Assembly (NCBI RefSeq): GCF_019583405.1
Contig: NZ_SZUU01000001.1
Span: 248,001-312,000, forward strand
Direction: 5' to 3'
Length of the DNA: 64,000 nucleotides
Source: Bacteroides fragilis
GTDB taxonomy: Bacteria; Bacteroidota; Bacteroidia; Bacteroidales; Bacteroidaceae
The position numbers were made by a program, and so were the translations under genes. Under the pieces are notes generated by a model. It did not search any database, had not been told where the DNA came from, and saw nothing but the letters and a program-made list of their open reading frames with translations. This document shows positions 1-8,511 of the stretch, one piece after another. Each line of letters begins with the position of its first letter. Position 1 is the stretch's first letter.

Positions 1-304
1 CGATGATGGGATTGCTGCAATAGTGCGGACGGATGTTGTGGCGTGTATACACGAAGCGGCTGCCTCCGGCACGGAAATGGTCGATGCGCTGTTTCAGTTT
101 TTCTATGATTGAAGGGTCGGTGCAGTTCCATCCCACCACTTCTTCGGGCCATTGAAAGTGGATAATGTCATACCGGATGTTGGACTCCCAGAAGGCCCGT
201 GTGGATCGTTCGACGTCAATTCCCTGGCGGCGGATCGCCTCGTGTAGCGTGCGCACAAAGAGGTTATCCGTATCTTTTTCATTGAAAACGATTAATGCGT
301 TCAT
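1..304 (-). CDS. Partial glycosyltransferase-like protein (N-terminus only)
   Basis: The minus strand reads open from an ATG at 304 through the window edge, giving about 101 N-terminal residues. It starts MNALIVFNEKDTDNLFVRTL and contains IIHFQWPEEVVGW and RFVYTRHNIRPH. A HxQWPE segment followed by a TRHN-type segment is what I associate with the N-terminal Rossmann domain of GT-B glycosyltransferases in polysaccharide loci, and the neighbouring genes to the right are an exopolysaccharide cluster. The donor-binding C-terminal domain lies outside the window, so the family call is an inference. The terminator at 352-389 suggests it is transcribed separately from the small regulator upstream. 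Confidence 0.55.
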   Translation of the reverse strand, partial: MNALIVFNEKDTDNLFVRTLHEAIRRQGIDVERSTRAFWESNIRYDIIHFQWPEEVVGWNCTDPSIIEKLKQRIDHFRAGGSRFVYTRHNIRPHYCSNPII

Positions 305-351
305 GATGTTTGTTTGGTCTTAGTTTTGCAAAAGTAATGAAAAAAAAGGAT

Positions 352-389
352 AACTTCATCTTTTTCGCTCTCAGAAAAAAGATGAAGTT
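352..389 (-). terminator. Intrinsic terminator after the small HTH gene
   Basis: A 14-bp perfect inverted repeat (352-365 with 376-389, core AACTTCATCTTTTT) has a 10-nt loop. Read on the minus strand it is followed by a run of T at 341-348. It overlaps the last codons of the HTH reading frame that ends at 371, and separates that gene from the glycosyltransferase beginning at 304. Confidence 0.75.
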
Positions 390-704
390 TGCGCGATGGT
401 TTTCCTCAGAACTTCCTCATAGTCCACTTTGATCGTCGAGTTGCCCTCTATGAAGGCGAGATAGTAGGCCGTGATTGCCGTCAGTTTCTGTGTCGACATG
501 TTTTTGCCGTGTTCCAGCTTGCTAAGCAGGCTGCGGTCTATTTCCATCATCTCATAGGTCTGAGTGGTAGAGATATCCGCTTTTTTCGCAGGTTCATTAA
601 AAAAATCCGATGGATTTCTGTAGTATGTTATTGGCTCTCTTGATGTTTGCTTCTTCGGGCTCTATTGGAAGTTTTTCCGGTGTTTTCTGTTTCTTGTTCG
701 TCAT
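371..704 (-). pseudogene. Small XRE-like helix-turn-helix protein, frameshifted at a T7 run
   Basis: The minus strand from ATG 704 reads MTNKKQKTPEKLPIEPEE and so on for 35 codons to a TAA at 599-597. The next frame, entered at the same place, continues as NEPAKKADISTTQTYEMM, with EIDRSLLSKLEHGKN and ending KTIAQTSSFF at 371. The segment from STTQTYEMMEID to LSKLEHGKN resembles the two DNA-contacting helices of Xre/Cro-type domains. The two frames join across a run of seven T (coding strand, forward A7 at 599-605); one T fewer would give a single 110-residue protein. It may be a decayed gene, a phase-variable one, a ribosomal-frameshift site or a sequencing error; the sequence alone cannot say. 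Confidence 0.6.
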
Positions 705-775
705 GACTGTTAAGAGTGTTATGGTTATTTATTCTGCAAAGATTAGACGTGTTTTTTTGTATAAGGATGTGTCAT

Positions 776-812
776 AAAAAAAGCCTTCCATTCGCACACT
801 GTGATGTGGAAG
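776..812 (-). terminator. Probable minus-strand terminator
   Basis: CTTCCA (785-790) pairs with TGGAAG (807-812), with an inner CACA/TGTG step. On the minus strand the hairpin is followed by a T run at 782-776. It would stop transcription arriving from the exopolysaccharide/IS side before the small HTH gene. Confidence 0.45.
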
Positions 813-906
813 CAGCGCTTCGTTGTTTCTTTTTTAAGAAAGGATTTGGCCGACTATTACCGAAGAAGTACAACAGATTAATCATTGTCATATAACTCTT
901 TATCCC

Positions 907-950
907 AGCCCGCATACCTGGGCTGATGAGCCCGCATACCCGGGCCGAGA
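907..950. repeat. 22-bp periodic repeat, two units
   Basis: Two consecutive 22-bp units (907-928 and 929-950) share AGCCCGCATACC followed by T/C, GGGC and a variable tail. The flanks form a wider imperfect inverted repeat (CTTTATCCC on the left, GAGATAAAG on the right). It shares the 22-bp register, but not the core sequence, with the arrays at 12352, 20215, 39695 and 44280. Confidence 0.6.
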
Positions 951-1233
951 TAAAGATCCAATCATTTGGACTAAAGATAGTAAGGGAAATGAAATGCTTT
1001 TAGAGAGATAAACGGATAAGAGATTGGGTATATCCATTTGTTTTCCAAATTGTTACGACTTAAATGCCCTTTAAAACGGTGGGTGGAAGATGGGGGGGAA
1101 GATAAATGGCATAAAAACCGCATCTTCCACTAATCTATGCATCTCACAATCAATGATATGCATTCAAAAAGGTAGAAGATGGAAGATCGAAACGCGTTTT
1201 TCGTATGAGAGGGAGGCGGAGTAAATGAAAGTT

Positions 1234-1266
1234 CAGGGCGGACGCTCAATAAGTATAACATCTTAT
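1234..1266 (+). repeat. IS terminal inverted repeat (left)
   Basis: A 33-bp end beginning CAGGGCGGACGCTCAATA, an exact reverse complement of 2521-2553. Confidence 0.93.
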
Positions 1267-1272
1267 CATTTT

Positions 1273-2394
1273 CTATATTTCTTCAATACCAATGACTTTA
1301 TCTCTTATTTTCTCATCCCATCCACAGGCTTTCCTCTTTCCTGCCATTCCCAGTTTGATGTTACTCTGTTTCAATAGCATGAGTGCTAACTTTGATATGG
1401 CAGAAAAGTTGATAGCTGCATTTCCTGTTTTCCTGTCATCATCTTCTCTGAATCCTATATCAAGTACCCAATGTAGGTTATTTTCAACCTCCCAGTGTGA
1501 TCTAATCGATTTGAGTATGATAATCGGGTCAGGTTCCAATGATGATATATAATACCTTGTTTCCATGACAGCTTCTTTATCCCCCATTTTTCTAATAGAA
1601 TTTATCATTGCCAATGTCTTGATTCCCGTCCAGCCTTTGAGAAAATACTGAAGATTTTTAGCGCTTATGCATACACATTCTCTGTATTCACTTCTTCCAT
1701 GCCCTTTGTTTTCCTCAAAGTACCTTTTTGCGTGACATAAATAGTATCTCGATTCCTCACTAAGATTAAACTCTATTATATCCCTGAGTGCTTCATGATT
1801 ATCTTTGGCACATAAAATATAGTCAGCCTTGTTCTCTATTATTAGTTTAGTGATTGATTTCTGACAGCCGATAGCGTCAATGGTTATGATACAATTCTCA
1901 AGATCCAGTGTCTTTATCAGCTCGGGGATAGCTTTTATTTCATTCGATTTTTCTTCTATTTTTCTTTGGCCAAGGCAAATACCGTTAGATACAGACCAGG
2001 CACTGACCATGTAGAGTTTACTTCTCACTCCATTTTCTGAGTTACTACTTTTATCGGGATTATCACAAATGGCTTTTCCATCAATAGATACCACTCCGGG
2101 AATTCTACGGCAGATGTCATCAACCCACAACCTGAAACATTCTTCAAACCAATCGATATCCAATATGGAGAAGAAACGGCTCAAGGTATCATGAGAAGGA
2201 ATGGAAACCAAGCCCGGAAGACGAGCCTTGAAATATGATTCATGTGTTTTTCCGAATGTTTCTATTTCGTTCCACGTATCAGCACCGCAGATAACAGCGA
2301 CTAGGGCGATGAACACTATTTCGTTAGACTGATATATTTTATTCTTATCATCTCTTACATCAGGAATAATAGCTGAAAAGGCTTGAATGGTCAT
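1273..2394 (-). CDS. ISAs1-family (H-repeat type) DDE transposase
   Basis: A 373-residue transposase, full length for the family. The N-terminus has the family's helical DNA-binding region (VFIALVAVICGADTWNEIE, then PSHDTLSRFFSILD). The catalytic domain shows the expected acidic residues: D in VSIDGKAI, D in ITIDAIGCQ, and E in the C-terminal RSHWEVENNLHWVLDIGF. It fills almost the whole IS, stopping 7 bp inside the left terminal repeat. No frameshift or internal stop is seen, so it should encode an active enzyme. Confidence 0.95.
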   Translation of the reverse strand: MTIQAFSAIIPDVRDDKNKIYQSNEIVFIALVAVICGADTWNEIETFGKTHESYFKARLPGLVSIPSHDTLSRFFSILDIDWFEECFRLWVDDICRRIPGVVSIDGKAICDNPDKSSNSENGVRSKLYMVSAWSVSNGICLGQRKIEEKSNEIKAIPELIKTLDLENCIITIDAIGCQKSITKLIIENKADYILCAKDNHEALRDIIEFNLSEESRYYLCHAKRYFEENKGHGRSEYRECVCISAKNLQYFLKGWTGIKTLAMINSIRKMGDKEAVMETRYYISSLEPDPIIILKSIRSHWEVENNLHWVLDIGFREDDDRKTGNAAINFSAISKLALMLLKQSNIKLGMAGKRKACGWDEKIRDKVIGIEEI

Positions 2395-2520
2395 ATTGCG
2401 ATATGGATTAATATAGTAAAAAGCAAATGTAATGAATTATATTACACACAGACAAAAGGAGCAGGAAATATTGAAAAACACAAGGAAGGGACTACATATT
2501 TAGGAAATAATACAACCCTA

Positions 2521-2553
2521 ATAAGATGTTATACTTATTGAGCGTCCGCCCTG
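2521..2553 (-). repeat. IS terminal inverted repeat (right)
   Basis: A 33-bp end, an exact reverse complement of 1234-1266. Confidence 0.93.
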
Positions 2554-2644
2554 ATGAAAGAGCCGTGTCCCATAGAGGATTTATTTTCTCCGGATACCCG
2601 TAAACGAGAAACGGAAATTCCGTGTAATCTGTGGTGAACTTATG

Positions 2645-3859
2645 TCATTCACCGTGCTCGGTATGTATGAATTTCTTGTTAGCTCCTTTGAGCCGGAACA
2701 GGTTAGCGATGGTTCCCAGTGCCAGCGAGGGTACTTGCATCAGTGCCTTCAGCAGTCTACCGTTGAGCAGACGGGCGGGGACGGGAATGAACATGGCTGC
2801 CACCTGTGCTGCCGACAATACCCACCATTTGGGTGCCGCCTGCCAGTTCACTAATGTGGCGAGCAGTGTCAGCCCGAAAACGGCCGTCAGTTGCACCAGA
2901 CGTGGGGGGAGCATCCATTGGACAATTTTATTGGTCAAATCCGGTTCCGGCCACCATCGCCACCATCCCGCATCCTCCTTGACGTCTCTTACGAAGCGCA
3001 ACGCCCTGAGCAGAATGCTGAATTGTGCTGCCATCCAGCGCCGGCGCTGATTCTTGATGTTCTCTTTCTTTTGCGTCTTCTCGTCGTAGACGGGCAGGTG
3101 ATCCAAGTAGACGGTATGCATTTCGTACTCAATCAGCAGAAGCTCCAGTTCCTTATCTTCGCCTGCCGTTTTGAGTTGATCCACAGCCTCGTAATACCAG
3201 GAATACTGGAAAGCCATACCCGAACCCGCCAAGCCGGCGGACAATCCGAGGACATTGTGCCCTTTCCTGAAAAATCCGTTGTTGATTTCCTCGCTCACCC
3301 CGTCCAGCAGGGCGATGTCCGTATTCAGGTTTTTGCCTACGCGGTGGGCTTGCATCGACTTTACTCCGGCAGAGTAGGCACGGTTTACTTCGGAAAGGAA
3401 ACCGGGGACGGTTACGTTGTCGGCATCCATTACCACGGCGATGTCATACATGTAAGCCAGCCGGTAGTCGCTTAGCCCGCTTGCCTTTCCGTCCTCCTGG
3501 ATGGCACGGATGGCCAGCAGGAGAGCTTTGGCCTTGGAACTGTCTTCGTAGGTGGCTGTCAGCAGACGGATGGGGAGCTGCCGAAGGGCTTCGTTGGTGG
3601 AGTCCTGCATGTGGTCGGAGATGACGTATACATCGTACATCTCTTTGGGGTAGTCCTGCTCAAGGAAAGAGCGTACGGAGTCGATGATGACTTTGTCTTC
3701 CTTGTAAGCAGGGAAGAATACGGCGATGCGGTGCAACTTGTCCGCTTCCGGATAGATGGGGGAACGATAGAATTTGGAAGCGATGGCATACACCAGCAGA
3801 TAGCTGACGCAGAGCGCCAGCGGAATGAATAAAATCCAGTCGATCAAGGTTAGTATCAT
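2645..3859 (-). CDS. Membrane family-2 glycosyltransferase
   Basis: 404 residues. An N-terminal membrane helix (ILTLIDWILFIPLALCVSYL) is followed by a GT-A domain: HRIAVFFPAYKEDKVI (nucleotide-sugar binding start), the acidic VVMDADN (DxD-like), and NQRRRWMAAQ, a Q/RxxRW-type acceptor motif of processive GT2 enzymes. Two or more helices follow near residues 310-375. It probably transfers a sugar at the inner face of the membrane during exopolysaccharide repeat-unit synthesis; the sugar cannot be told. It is the last gene before the IS and is 43 bp downstream of another GT2 gene, so the two are probably cotranscribed. Confidence 0.85.
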   Translation of the reverse strand: MILTLIDWILFIPLALCVSYLLVYAIASKFYRSPIYPEADKLHRIAVFFPAYKEDKVIIDSVRSFLEQDYPKEMYDVYVISDHMQDSTNEALRQLPIRLLTATYEDSSKAKALLLAIRAIQEDGKASGLSDYRLAYMYDIAVVMDADNVTVPGFLSEVNRAYSAGVKSMQAHRVGKNLNTDIALLDGVSEEINNGFFRKGHNVLGLSAGLAGSGMAFQYSWYYEAVDQLKTAGEDKELELLLIEYEMHTVYLDHLPVYDEKTQKKENIKNQRRRWMAAQFSILLRALRFVRDVKEDAGWWRWWPEPDLTNKIVQWMLPPRLVQLTAVFGLTLLATLVNWQAAPKWWVLSAAQVAAMFIPVPARLLNGRLLKALMQVPSLALGTIANLFRLKGANKKFIHTEHGE

Positions 3860-3902
3860 AAGTCTGATATTGGGTTATTGTTTAAACATTTATGCAGACG
3901 AT

Positions 3903-4790
3903 TCAGCACAGCGCCCAGAAATCCTTCACTCCGCGCCAGACGGCCCCTGCTAACTTGGGCTGTCCTTTCAGGGCGAAGCGCAGGCTGTCTTTGGGAGCTA
4001 CTACCAGCATCTGGTAAACGATGGACAGGCAGCGTTCCATTCCTGACAGGTTGCGCCAGGCGTAAAGCATTCGGTTTCGCATCATGTAAAAAGCGCGAAG
4101 GGGGCTCTGCCTGCCGGTGCTTTGGCTCTCTTTATGGAAAACGGTGCAGCGCGGTTCGTACCAAAGCTGATAGCCGGCGCGCGTCATGCTGGTACACCAG
4201 TCCAACTCTTCATAATAGAGGAAATAAATCTCCGGCATCAGCCCGGCTTTCCAGATGACCTCCCGTTTCAGCATCAGCGCGGCTCCATGAAGGTAAGCGC
4301 TGGGGCGAGGCGTGAAAGTATCATCGTCCGGACATCCCATACCCAAAGCCTTGTTGCGCATCGTATAGGGGCTCAACTTGGTGTATCCGGCAAACTGGAT
4401 GTTTTGCGGCGGGAAAGCAAAGCGGATCTTGGGCGAAACAGCTCCGATGCGGGGGCTGCTTTCCAACCGTTCAATCAAGGCCGGCAGCCCGTCTTCGGTC
4501 AGGTAAGTGTCATTGTTGATCAGGAACAGGTATTGTCCTTGCGCTATCTGTATCCCGAGGTTGTTGCCTCCCGCGAATCCTAGGTTCTTCTCGCTGCGGA
4601 GGGTACGCACAAAGGGGTATCGTTCCTGTATCATCCGGGCTTCGTCTTCCCGGGATGCGTTGTCCACCACAATGATTTCGTAACTGACGGAATGTACGGT
4701 AGCGCGTAGCGACTCTATCAGCTCACAAGTGTCATTCAAGCCGTTGTAGCAGATGGTGATAAAAGAGATGACAGGAGATGTTTGTTTCAT
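3903..4790 (-). CDS. Family-2 glycosyltransferase (rhamnosyltransferase-like)
   Basis: 295 residues, soluble GT-A fold. ISFITICYNGLNDTCELIES begins the nucleotide-binding half, with EIIVVDNASREDEAR and LGFAGGNNLGI after it. YLFLINNDTYL carries the metal-binding NND in place of DxD, and FLYYEELDWCTSM is the conserved ED-x-D acceptor region. This motif set (VVDNAS, FAGGNN, LLNND, DEDxDW) is typical of RfbN/WcaA-like rhamnosyl- or related transferases. The start at 4790 is the only ATG giving a complete N-terminal strand. It lies downstream of the polymerase gene with a palindromic repeat between them. Confidence 0.87.
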   Translation of the reverse strand: MKQTSPVISFITICYNGLNDTCELIESLRATVHSVSYEIIVVDNASREDEARMIQERYPFVRTLRSEKNLGFAGGNNLGIQIAQGQYLFLINNDTYLTEDGLPALIERLESSPRIGAVSPKIRFAFPPQNIQFAGYTKLSPYTMRNKALGMGCPDDDTFTPRPSAYLHGAALMLKREVIWKAGLMPEIYFLYYEELDWCTSMTRAGYQLWYEPRCTVFHKESQSTGRQSPLRAFYMMRNRMLYAWRNLSGMERCLSIVYQMLVVAPKDSLRFALKGQPKLAGAVWRGVKDFWALC

Positions 4791-4812
4791 TTATGTAACG
4801 GTTTTGAGTATT

Positions 4813-4916
4813 ATTCACCACAGAAGACACAGAGAACACAGAGAATATCCTTCTCTTAAACATCTTAATAAATAAGAGATTAAAACTCTGTGTCCTCTGT
4901 GTACTCTGTGGTGAAT
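4813..4916. repeat. Long intergenic palindrome (ACACAGAG family)
   Basis: Arms 4813-4843 and 4886-4916 are inverted copies with three mismatches in 31 bp, beginning ATTCACCACAGA. Each arm is itself built of ~10-bp steps ending ACACAGAG. The loop is 42 nt and AT rich. It lies between the polymerase and GT2 genes, within a probable operon. Related elements are at 21686, 26912, 32679, 37695 and 20016. Confidence 0.8.
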
Positions 4917-4939
4917 CGTATTCATTTCTATTTTAATTA

Positions 4940-6298
4940 TTAATAAAATTCTTCTTGTTCTGTCTTATTTTTCTTCTTTTTCAGTTCCTCTTCTTCTTTC
5001 TGCATCACGGGATCGATAGATGGACCCGCTATGCAAAGGGCGAAACCGGTATAAACGATAATGGAGTTGGGATATTGCATCACATCATTTACATAGGCGG
5101 CAACGAAAAAACCGGCAGCCATACAAAGCCAGGCGGCCAACAAGCCTCTCAAGCGCTTGTTCATCACTTTAAACATCAATAGCCAGGAACACCAGGCAAA
5201 GAGTACTCCATGAACAAGCAGATAGAGCACCAGTCCTATGATTCCCGTTTCTACCCATACGCTCACCAACCACGAGTCGGGCGGGTAGTGCATCAGCTCC
5301 CGGGGCTGAAAACGTGCTCCTTTCGACAGGCCGAGCCCGTAACCGATGGGTCTTACTGCCATCAATGCTTTCATGTTGTTCTTATTCTCAACCCTTACTT
5401 GATAGGATGCATCTTTGCTGGGACGGAAGGCAGAGCGCATCTTGCGGACATACTGGTTGCTGTCTCCGATGTTGGTGAAATAAAAGAATGAGAAAATAGC
5501 AACCAGTGAAACGGCTCCAAACACCAATCCTTTCCAGTTTTTAGAGATTAAAACATACAGTAGGATTCCTCCCAACGGTACGCCTACGGCTGCCCGGGTA
5601 CCCGAGATGCCAATACAATAAAGAGCGCAAAGAGTGATGACACCGAAGTATATCTTCATCCACTTTTTACGGACGAAGAAGGCGGACAGACCGAAAGTGG
5701 TGGCGGCCATGGCTGCGTGGACTCCATAGTTGGCCGCGTCGGAAAAGCATGAAAAATAGCGGATGCCGGACCAGATGATATGGGTGCGGTATCCGCCCAG
5801 TACATAAAGAAAATAGAACTCCCGTTCGTTGAAGCCGTGATTTTTTTGCCAGTAACCTTTCAGGGTGGCTATTAAAACGAAAACGGACCAAATCAGCAGC
5901 AGAATTTCTATTCCCTTATAATTACGGATGGTCAGGGGCACTAAGAATGCGCAAAGCAACGGGTAGAAAAAGTATTGGGTGATGGCTATGTTCCAGGCTT
6001 CCTGCACGTGGTTAGGATTGCCTATTTCGAACAGGCAATAGAGCCCCCATAACAGGATAAGCCCTGCCATTAAGTTTCTTCCCCGTTTCCAGTCTGTACT
6101 CCGGCTACCGCATCTGCCCAGAGCGATCACACCCAATACGGTCACTATCGGAAGAGTGACCAGTCCCATCTTGACGGATATGAACATCCCCATCAACATC
6201 AGTATCAACTGAGAGGCGAACAAAAGATAAAAAACGGGTTCGGATGTATCCGGATCCCGTTCTTTATAGATTTCTTCATCATTCTTCATCATCGTCAT
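4940..6298 (-). CDS. O-antigen ligase/polymerase-like membrane protein (Wzy-type)
   Basis: 452 residues with about ten to twelve hydrophobic segments and a large central periplasmic loop. The segment CIGISGTRAAVGVPLGGIL contains the SGTRAA signature of O-antigen ligase/polymerase proteins (Wzy_C/WaaL family). The C-terminus is cytoplasmic and Lys/Glu rich (KEEEELKKKKNKTEQEE). In this context the likely role is polymerising lipid-linked repeat units at the periplasmic face. Its start overlaps the end of the upstream Wzc-like gene by 20 bp, which indicates translational coupling. Confidence 0.82.
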   Translation of the reverse strand: MTMMKNDEEIYKERDPDTSEPVFYLLFASQLILMLMGMFISVKMGLVTLPIVTVLGVIALGRCGSRSTDWKRGRNLMAGLILLWGLYCLFEIGNPNHVQEAWNIAITQYFFYPLLCAFLVPLTIRNYKGIEILLLIWSVFVLIATLKGYWQKNHGFNEREFYFLYVLGGYRTHIIWSGIRYFSCFSDAANYGVHAAMAATTFGLSAFFVRKKWMKIYFGVITLCALYCIGISGTRAAVGVPLGGILLYVLISKNWKGLVFGAVSLVAIFSFFYFTNIGDSNQYVRKMRSAFRPSKDASYQVRVENKNNMKALMAVRPIGYGLGLSKGARFQPRELMHYPPDSWLVSVWVETGIIGLVLYLLVHGVLFAWCSWLLMFKVMNKRLRGLLAAWLCMAAGFFVAAYVNDVMQYPNSIIVYTGFALCIAGPSIDPVMQKEEEELKKKKNKTEQEEFY

Positions 6299-8498
6299 CC
6301 TGGAGATTGTCTTTGGAGGTTTTCTTGCTGCGGAGGCGGTATAGAGACCTTTCTGTCAATGCGAGTTGAGAGATCCGATACATCTGTTTGCGCATCCAGG
6401 TATAAGGCGGAAGCATACCAGTATAAGTCTCTACTTCGTACTTCGGCGCGCGGTTGAGGTAGAAATAAGGAGGCTTTCCTATCTGTAACCTGAGCTTTTG
6501 GAGTAATACCTTGTCAGTCGCTTTCCAACCAAGGATAGCCGAAGCAACCAATAAGTTCAATTGAGCTTCTTGCAACAAGGGTGTCGGTATGTTTATTTGC
6601 TTCAGATTGCGGTATTCCACAATCACGATTTCTTCGGACTGAGGCGTATAGATGTCTTTCAGACTTTGGGATAATATGAAACCGGGCGAACCGGAATCGA
6701 AATCAATTCCGTCGGTCAGCAGTCGTACTTTCAGGCCAAGCGATTCCCAATAGTTCTTAAGGCGCTCTGCCAAATAGGACTTGCCACTGCCTTCTTCGGT
6801 ACTGAGAAGATTGAGAATAAAAGGAAGCCCTTCTGCTCGTCCGGTGAAGAAACGTTGAATAGCGGTGGCCATATAACGGGTGGCCGCATCCTCACATTGT
6901 TTATTGACGGGGCCGGGCTTCATGGGAGCAGGATAGGAGCCCAGTACAATGCCGCCTGTCAGCTTGCGCGTACGAGTCGTGTCACGCAGGGTGCGGTCAA
7001 TCAGTTCTATCAACAGGAATACTGCTACTAAAAAGATGAAGGTACCGGCACATGCCATCGCTACAATTTTCCGGCGTCCTACAGATTCCTGATTGATCGG
7101 ATAGGCAGGCGGATTGAGCACTTTCAGGATGGCGGCTGTCATCTCCAGGTTCTTTTTGCGCAATAGGGCATCGTTATAGCTCTTTAAATTGGTCAGGTAG
7201 CTCTGTTCGGTAAAGTTGATGATGCGTTCTTTGCGCTTGATGGTGGTGCCCACCGGAGCAAAGTGAGTGTATTTCGCGTTCAGGTCTTTACGGCTTTTTT
7301 GTACGATTTTCAGTTCGGCTTTCGCTTTTTCAAAAAGCAGCAGTTGGTCGAGCCACTGTTCCACGATGGTGTTTCGGGCAACTCCTTCTTTGGAATGTTG
7401 TCCGTTCACGTATCGGCTGGCAATGTCTGATAATTCTTTCCGATTCTGCGCTAAGCGGTCTTTGTAGGCTTGGAGCTTGGTTCCGGTGCTGTCACTTGGT
7501 GATGAAATCGTTTCCATCTCAGTGATTTTTCCGGTTAAATTGCTTGTCTGCTTTAGTTTATCCACTAACTGTACGTTATGGATCAGTTGCTTGGAGTTTG
7601 CGTCCATCTGTCTCTCGAGTTCCATAAGCATCGCTTTCGAACTGTTGTAAGCAAACTCGACATCTTGTTCGCGCAATTCAAATTCTTTATTGATGGCAGC
7701 TATCTCTTTGGTCTCGTCATAATAATTGATAATCCGGTTGTCCACATTATATTGGGTCAGATTGTCTTCCTGTCCGGCAAGTTCCTTTCCGATACGTTTC
7801 AGTTCTGCTTCAAAGTACTCAATCACTTTATCGGTGCCTCCGTAACGGAGTGCTTGATATTCGTTGACAAATTCTTTCATCAGGATGTCGATCGTATTAT
7901 AGGCAATGCCCGGATCACCGGACTGGTAGCTGGTCTTGATTAAATCACTGTTCCCCTTGCGTTCTACTTTGATCTTCTTCAGGGCTTGAAAACTGTAAAA
8001 TACATGCTGAAAATAAAACAATCCGTAGATATAATTTTCTTTGTCCGGACGTTCATATTTCATGAAGTTCTCCATGGTCTTGTCTTCGCTGCTCCGATCG
8101 ATCAAGGCAACCAGCGCTTTACCATCCTTACTGTTCTTCATGTGATTGTAAGTATAATTATAGCTGGAGGCGGTGATTCCTTCGTTGTCTTTATCCGGCC
8201 TTCCTTTTACCAGGACGCGTGAGAAGAGACGCAGGGAGACACGCTTCAGGGTACTTTCCGATTGCAGGATATTGATCAGGTTGTCCATTGAGTTTTGAGC
8301 CAACGCCCAGTCTACTTTAGTCGTTTCTTCGATGCCATAGCCCGATACAACCCCTGTATAAAGGGTGGATTCCACATTGTAGCCTCCTTGCATGCGTCCT
8401 ATACGGAAATATACAAAAGCGGTAATAAGGGCAGTACCCAACAGGATCCACCATTTCACGCGATAGAGGGAACGGAGTAGATAAAATACATAGTCCAT
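6279..8498 (-). CDS. Polysaccharide chain-length determinant with C-terminal P-loop domain (Wzc/GumC-like)
   Basis: 739 residues. TM1 is near residues 15-33 (KWWILLGTALITAFVYF). A long periplasmic coiled-coil region follows (about 200-430), then TM2 near 465-490 (IVAMACAGTFIFLVAVFLL). The cytoplasmic part has a P-loop, LLSTEEGSGKSYLAER, like bacterial tyrosine kinases, but where those have a clear Walker A' ILVDxD this has RLLTDGIDFDS, and the Walker B-like strand reads EEIVIVEYR. There is no dense C-terminal tyrosine tail, though several Tyr are scattered. It probably controls export and length; kinase activity is uncertain and may be degenerate. Confidence 0.85.
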   Translation of the reverse strand: MDYVFYLLRSLYRVKWWILLGTALITAFVYFRIGRMQGGYNVESTLYTGVVSGYGIEETTKVDWALAQNSMDNLINILQSESTLKRVSLRLFSRVLVKGRPDKDNEGITASSYNYTYNHMKNSKDGKALVALIDRSSEDKTMENFMKYERPDKENYIYGLFYFQHVFYSFQALKKIKVERKGNSDLIKTSYQSGDPGIAYNTIDILMKEFVNEYQALRYGGTDKVIEYFEAELKRIGKELAGQEDNLTQYNVDNRIINYYDETKEIAAINKEFELREQDVEFAYNSSKAMLMELERQMDANSKQLIHNVQLVDKLKQTSNLTGKITEMETISSPSDSTGTKLQAYKDRLAQNRKELSDIASRYVNGQHSKEGVARNTIVEQWLDQLLLFEKAKAELKIVQKSRKDLNAKYTHFAPVGTTIKRKERIINFTEQSYLTNLKSYNDALLRKKNLEMTAAILKVLNPPAYPINQESVGRRKIVAMACAGTFIFLVAVFLLIELIDRTLRDTTRTRKLTGGIVLGSYPAPMKPGPVNKQCEDAATRYMATAIQRFFTGRAEGLPFILNLLSTEEGSGKSYLAERLKNYWESLGLKVRLLTDGIDFDSGSPGFILSQSLKDIYTPQSEEIVIVEYRNLKQINIPTPLLQEAQLNLLVASAILGWKATDKVLLQKLRLQIGKPPYFYLNRAPKYEVETYTGMLPPYTWMRKQMYRISQLALTERSLYRLRSKKTSKDNLQDDDDEE

Positions 8499-8511
8499 AA
8501 TGTATGATTGT

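Larger units (their letters stand above)
705..1231. other. Intergenic stretch between HTH gene and IS
   Basis: No convincing gene is seen on either strand. It holds the hairpin at 776-812, a two-unit 22-bp repeat at 907-950, and a stretch near 1080-1195 with three related GAAGAT-type copies (GGTGGAAGATGG, its inverted form CATCTTCCAC, and GGTAGAAGATGG). The last group may be a degenerate repeat of its own. Confidence 0.5.
1234..2553 (-). mobile_element. ISAs1-family insertion sequence
   Basis: A 1320-bp element is bounded by perfect 33-bp terminal inverted repeats (1234-1266 and 2521-2553, beginning CAGGGCGGACGCTCAATA) and carries one transposase gene on the minus strand. The flanks read ATGAAAGTT on the left (1225-1233) and ATGAAAGAG on the right (2554-2562), so seven of nine bases agree with a 9-bp target duplication. 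ISAs1 elements are known to duplicate 8-10 bp. The perfect ends suggest recent or still possible activity. The insertion lies just beyond the last glycosyltransferase of the exopolysaccharide operon. Confidence 0.92.
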
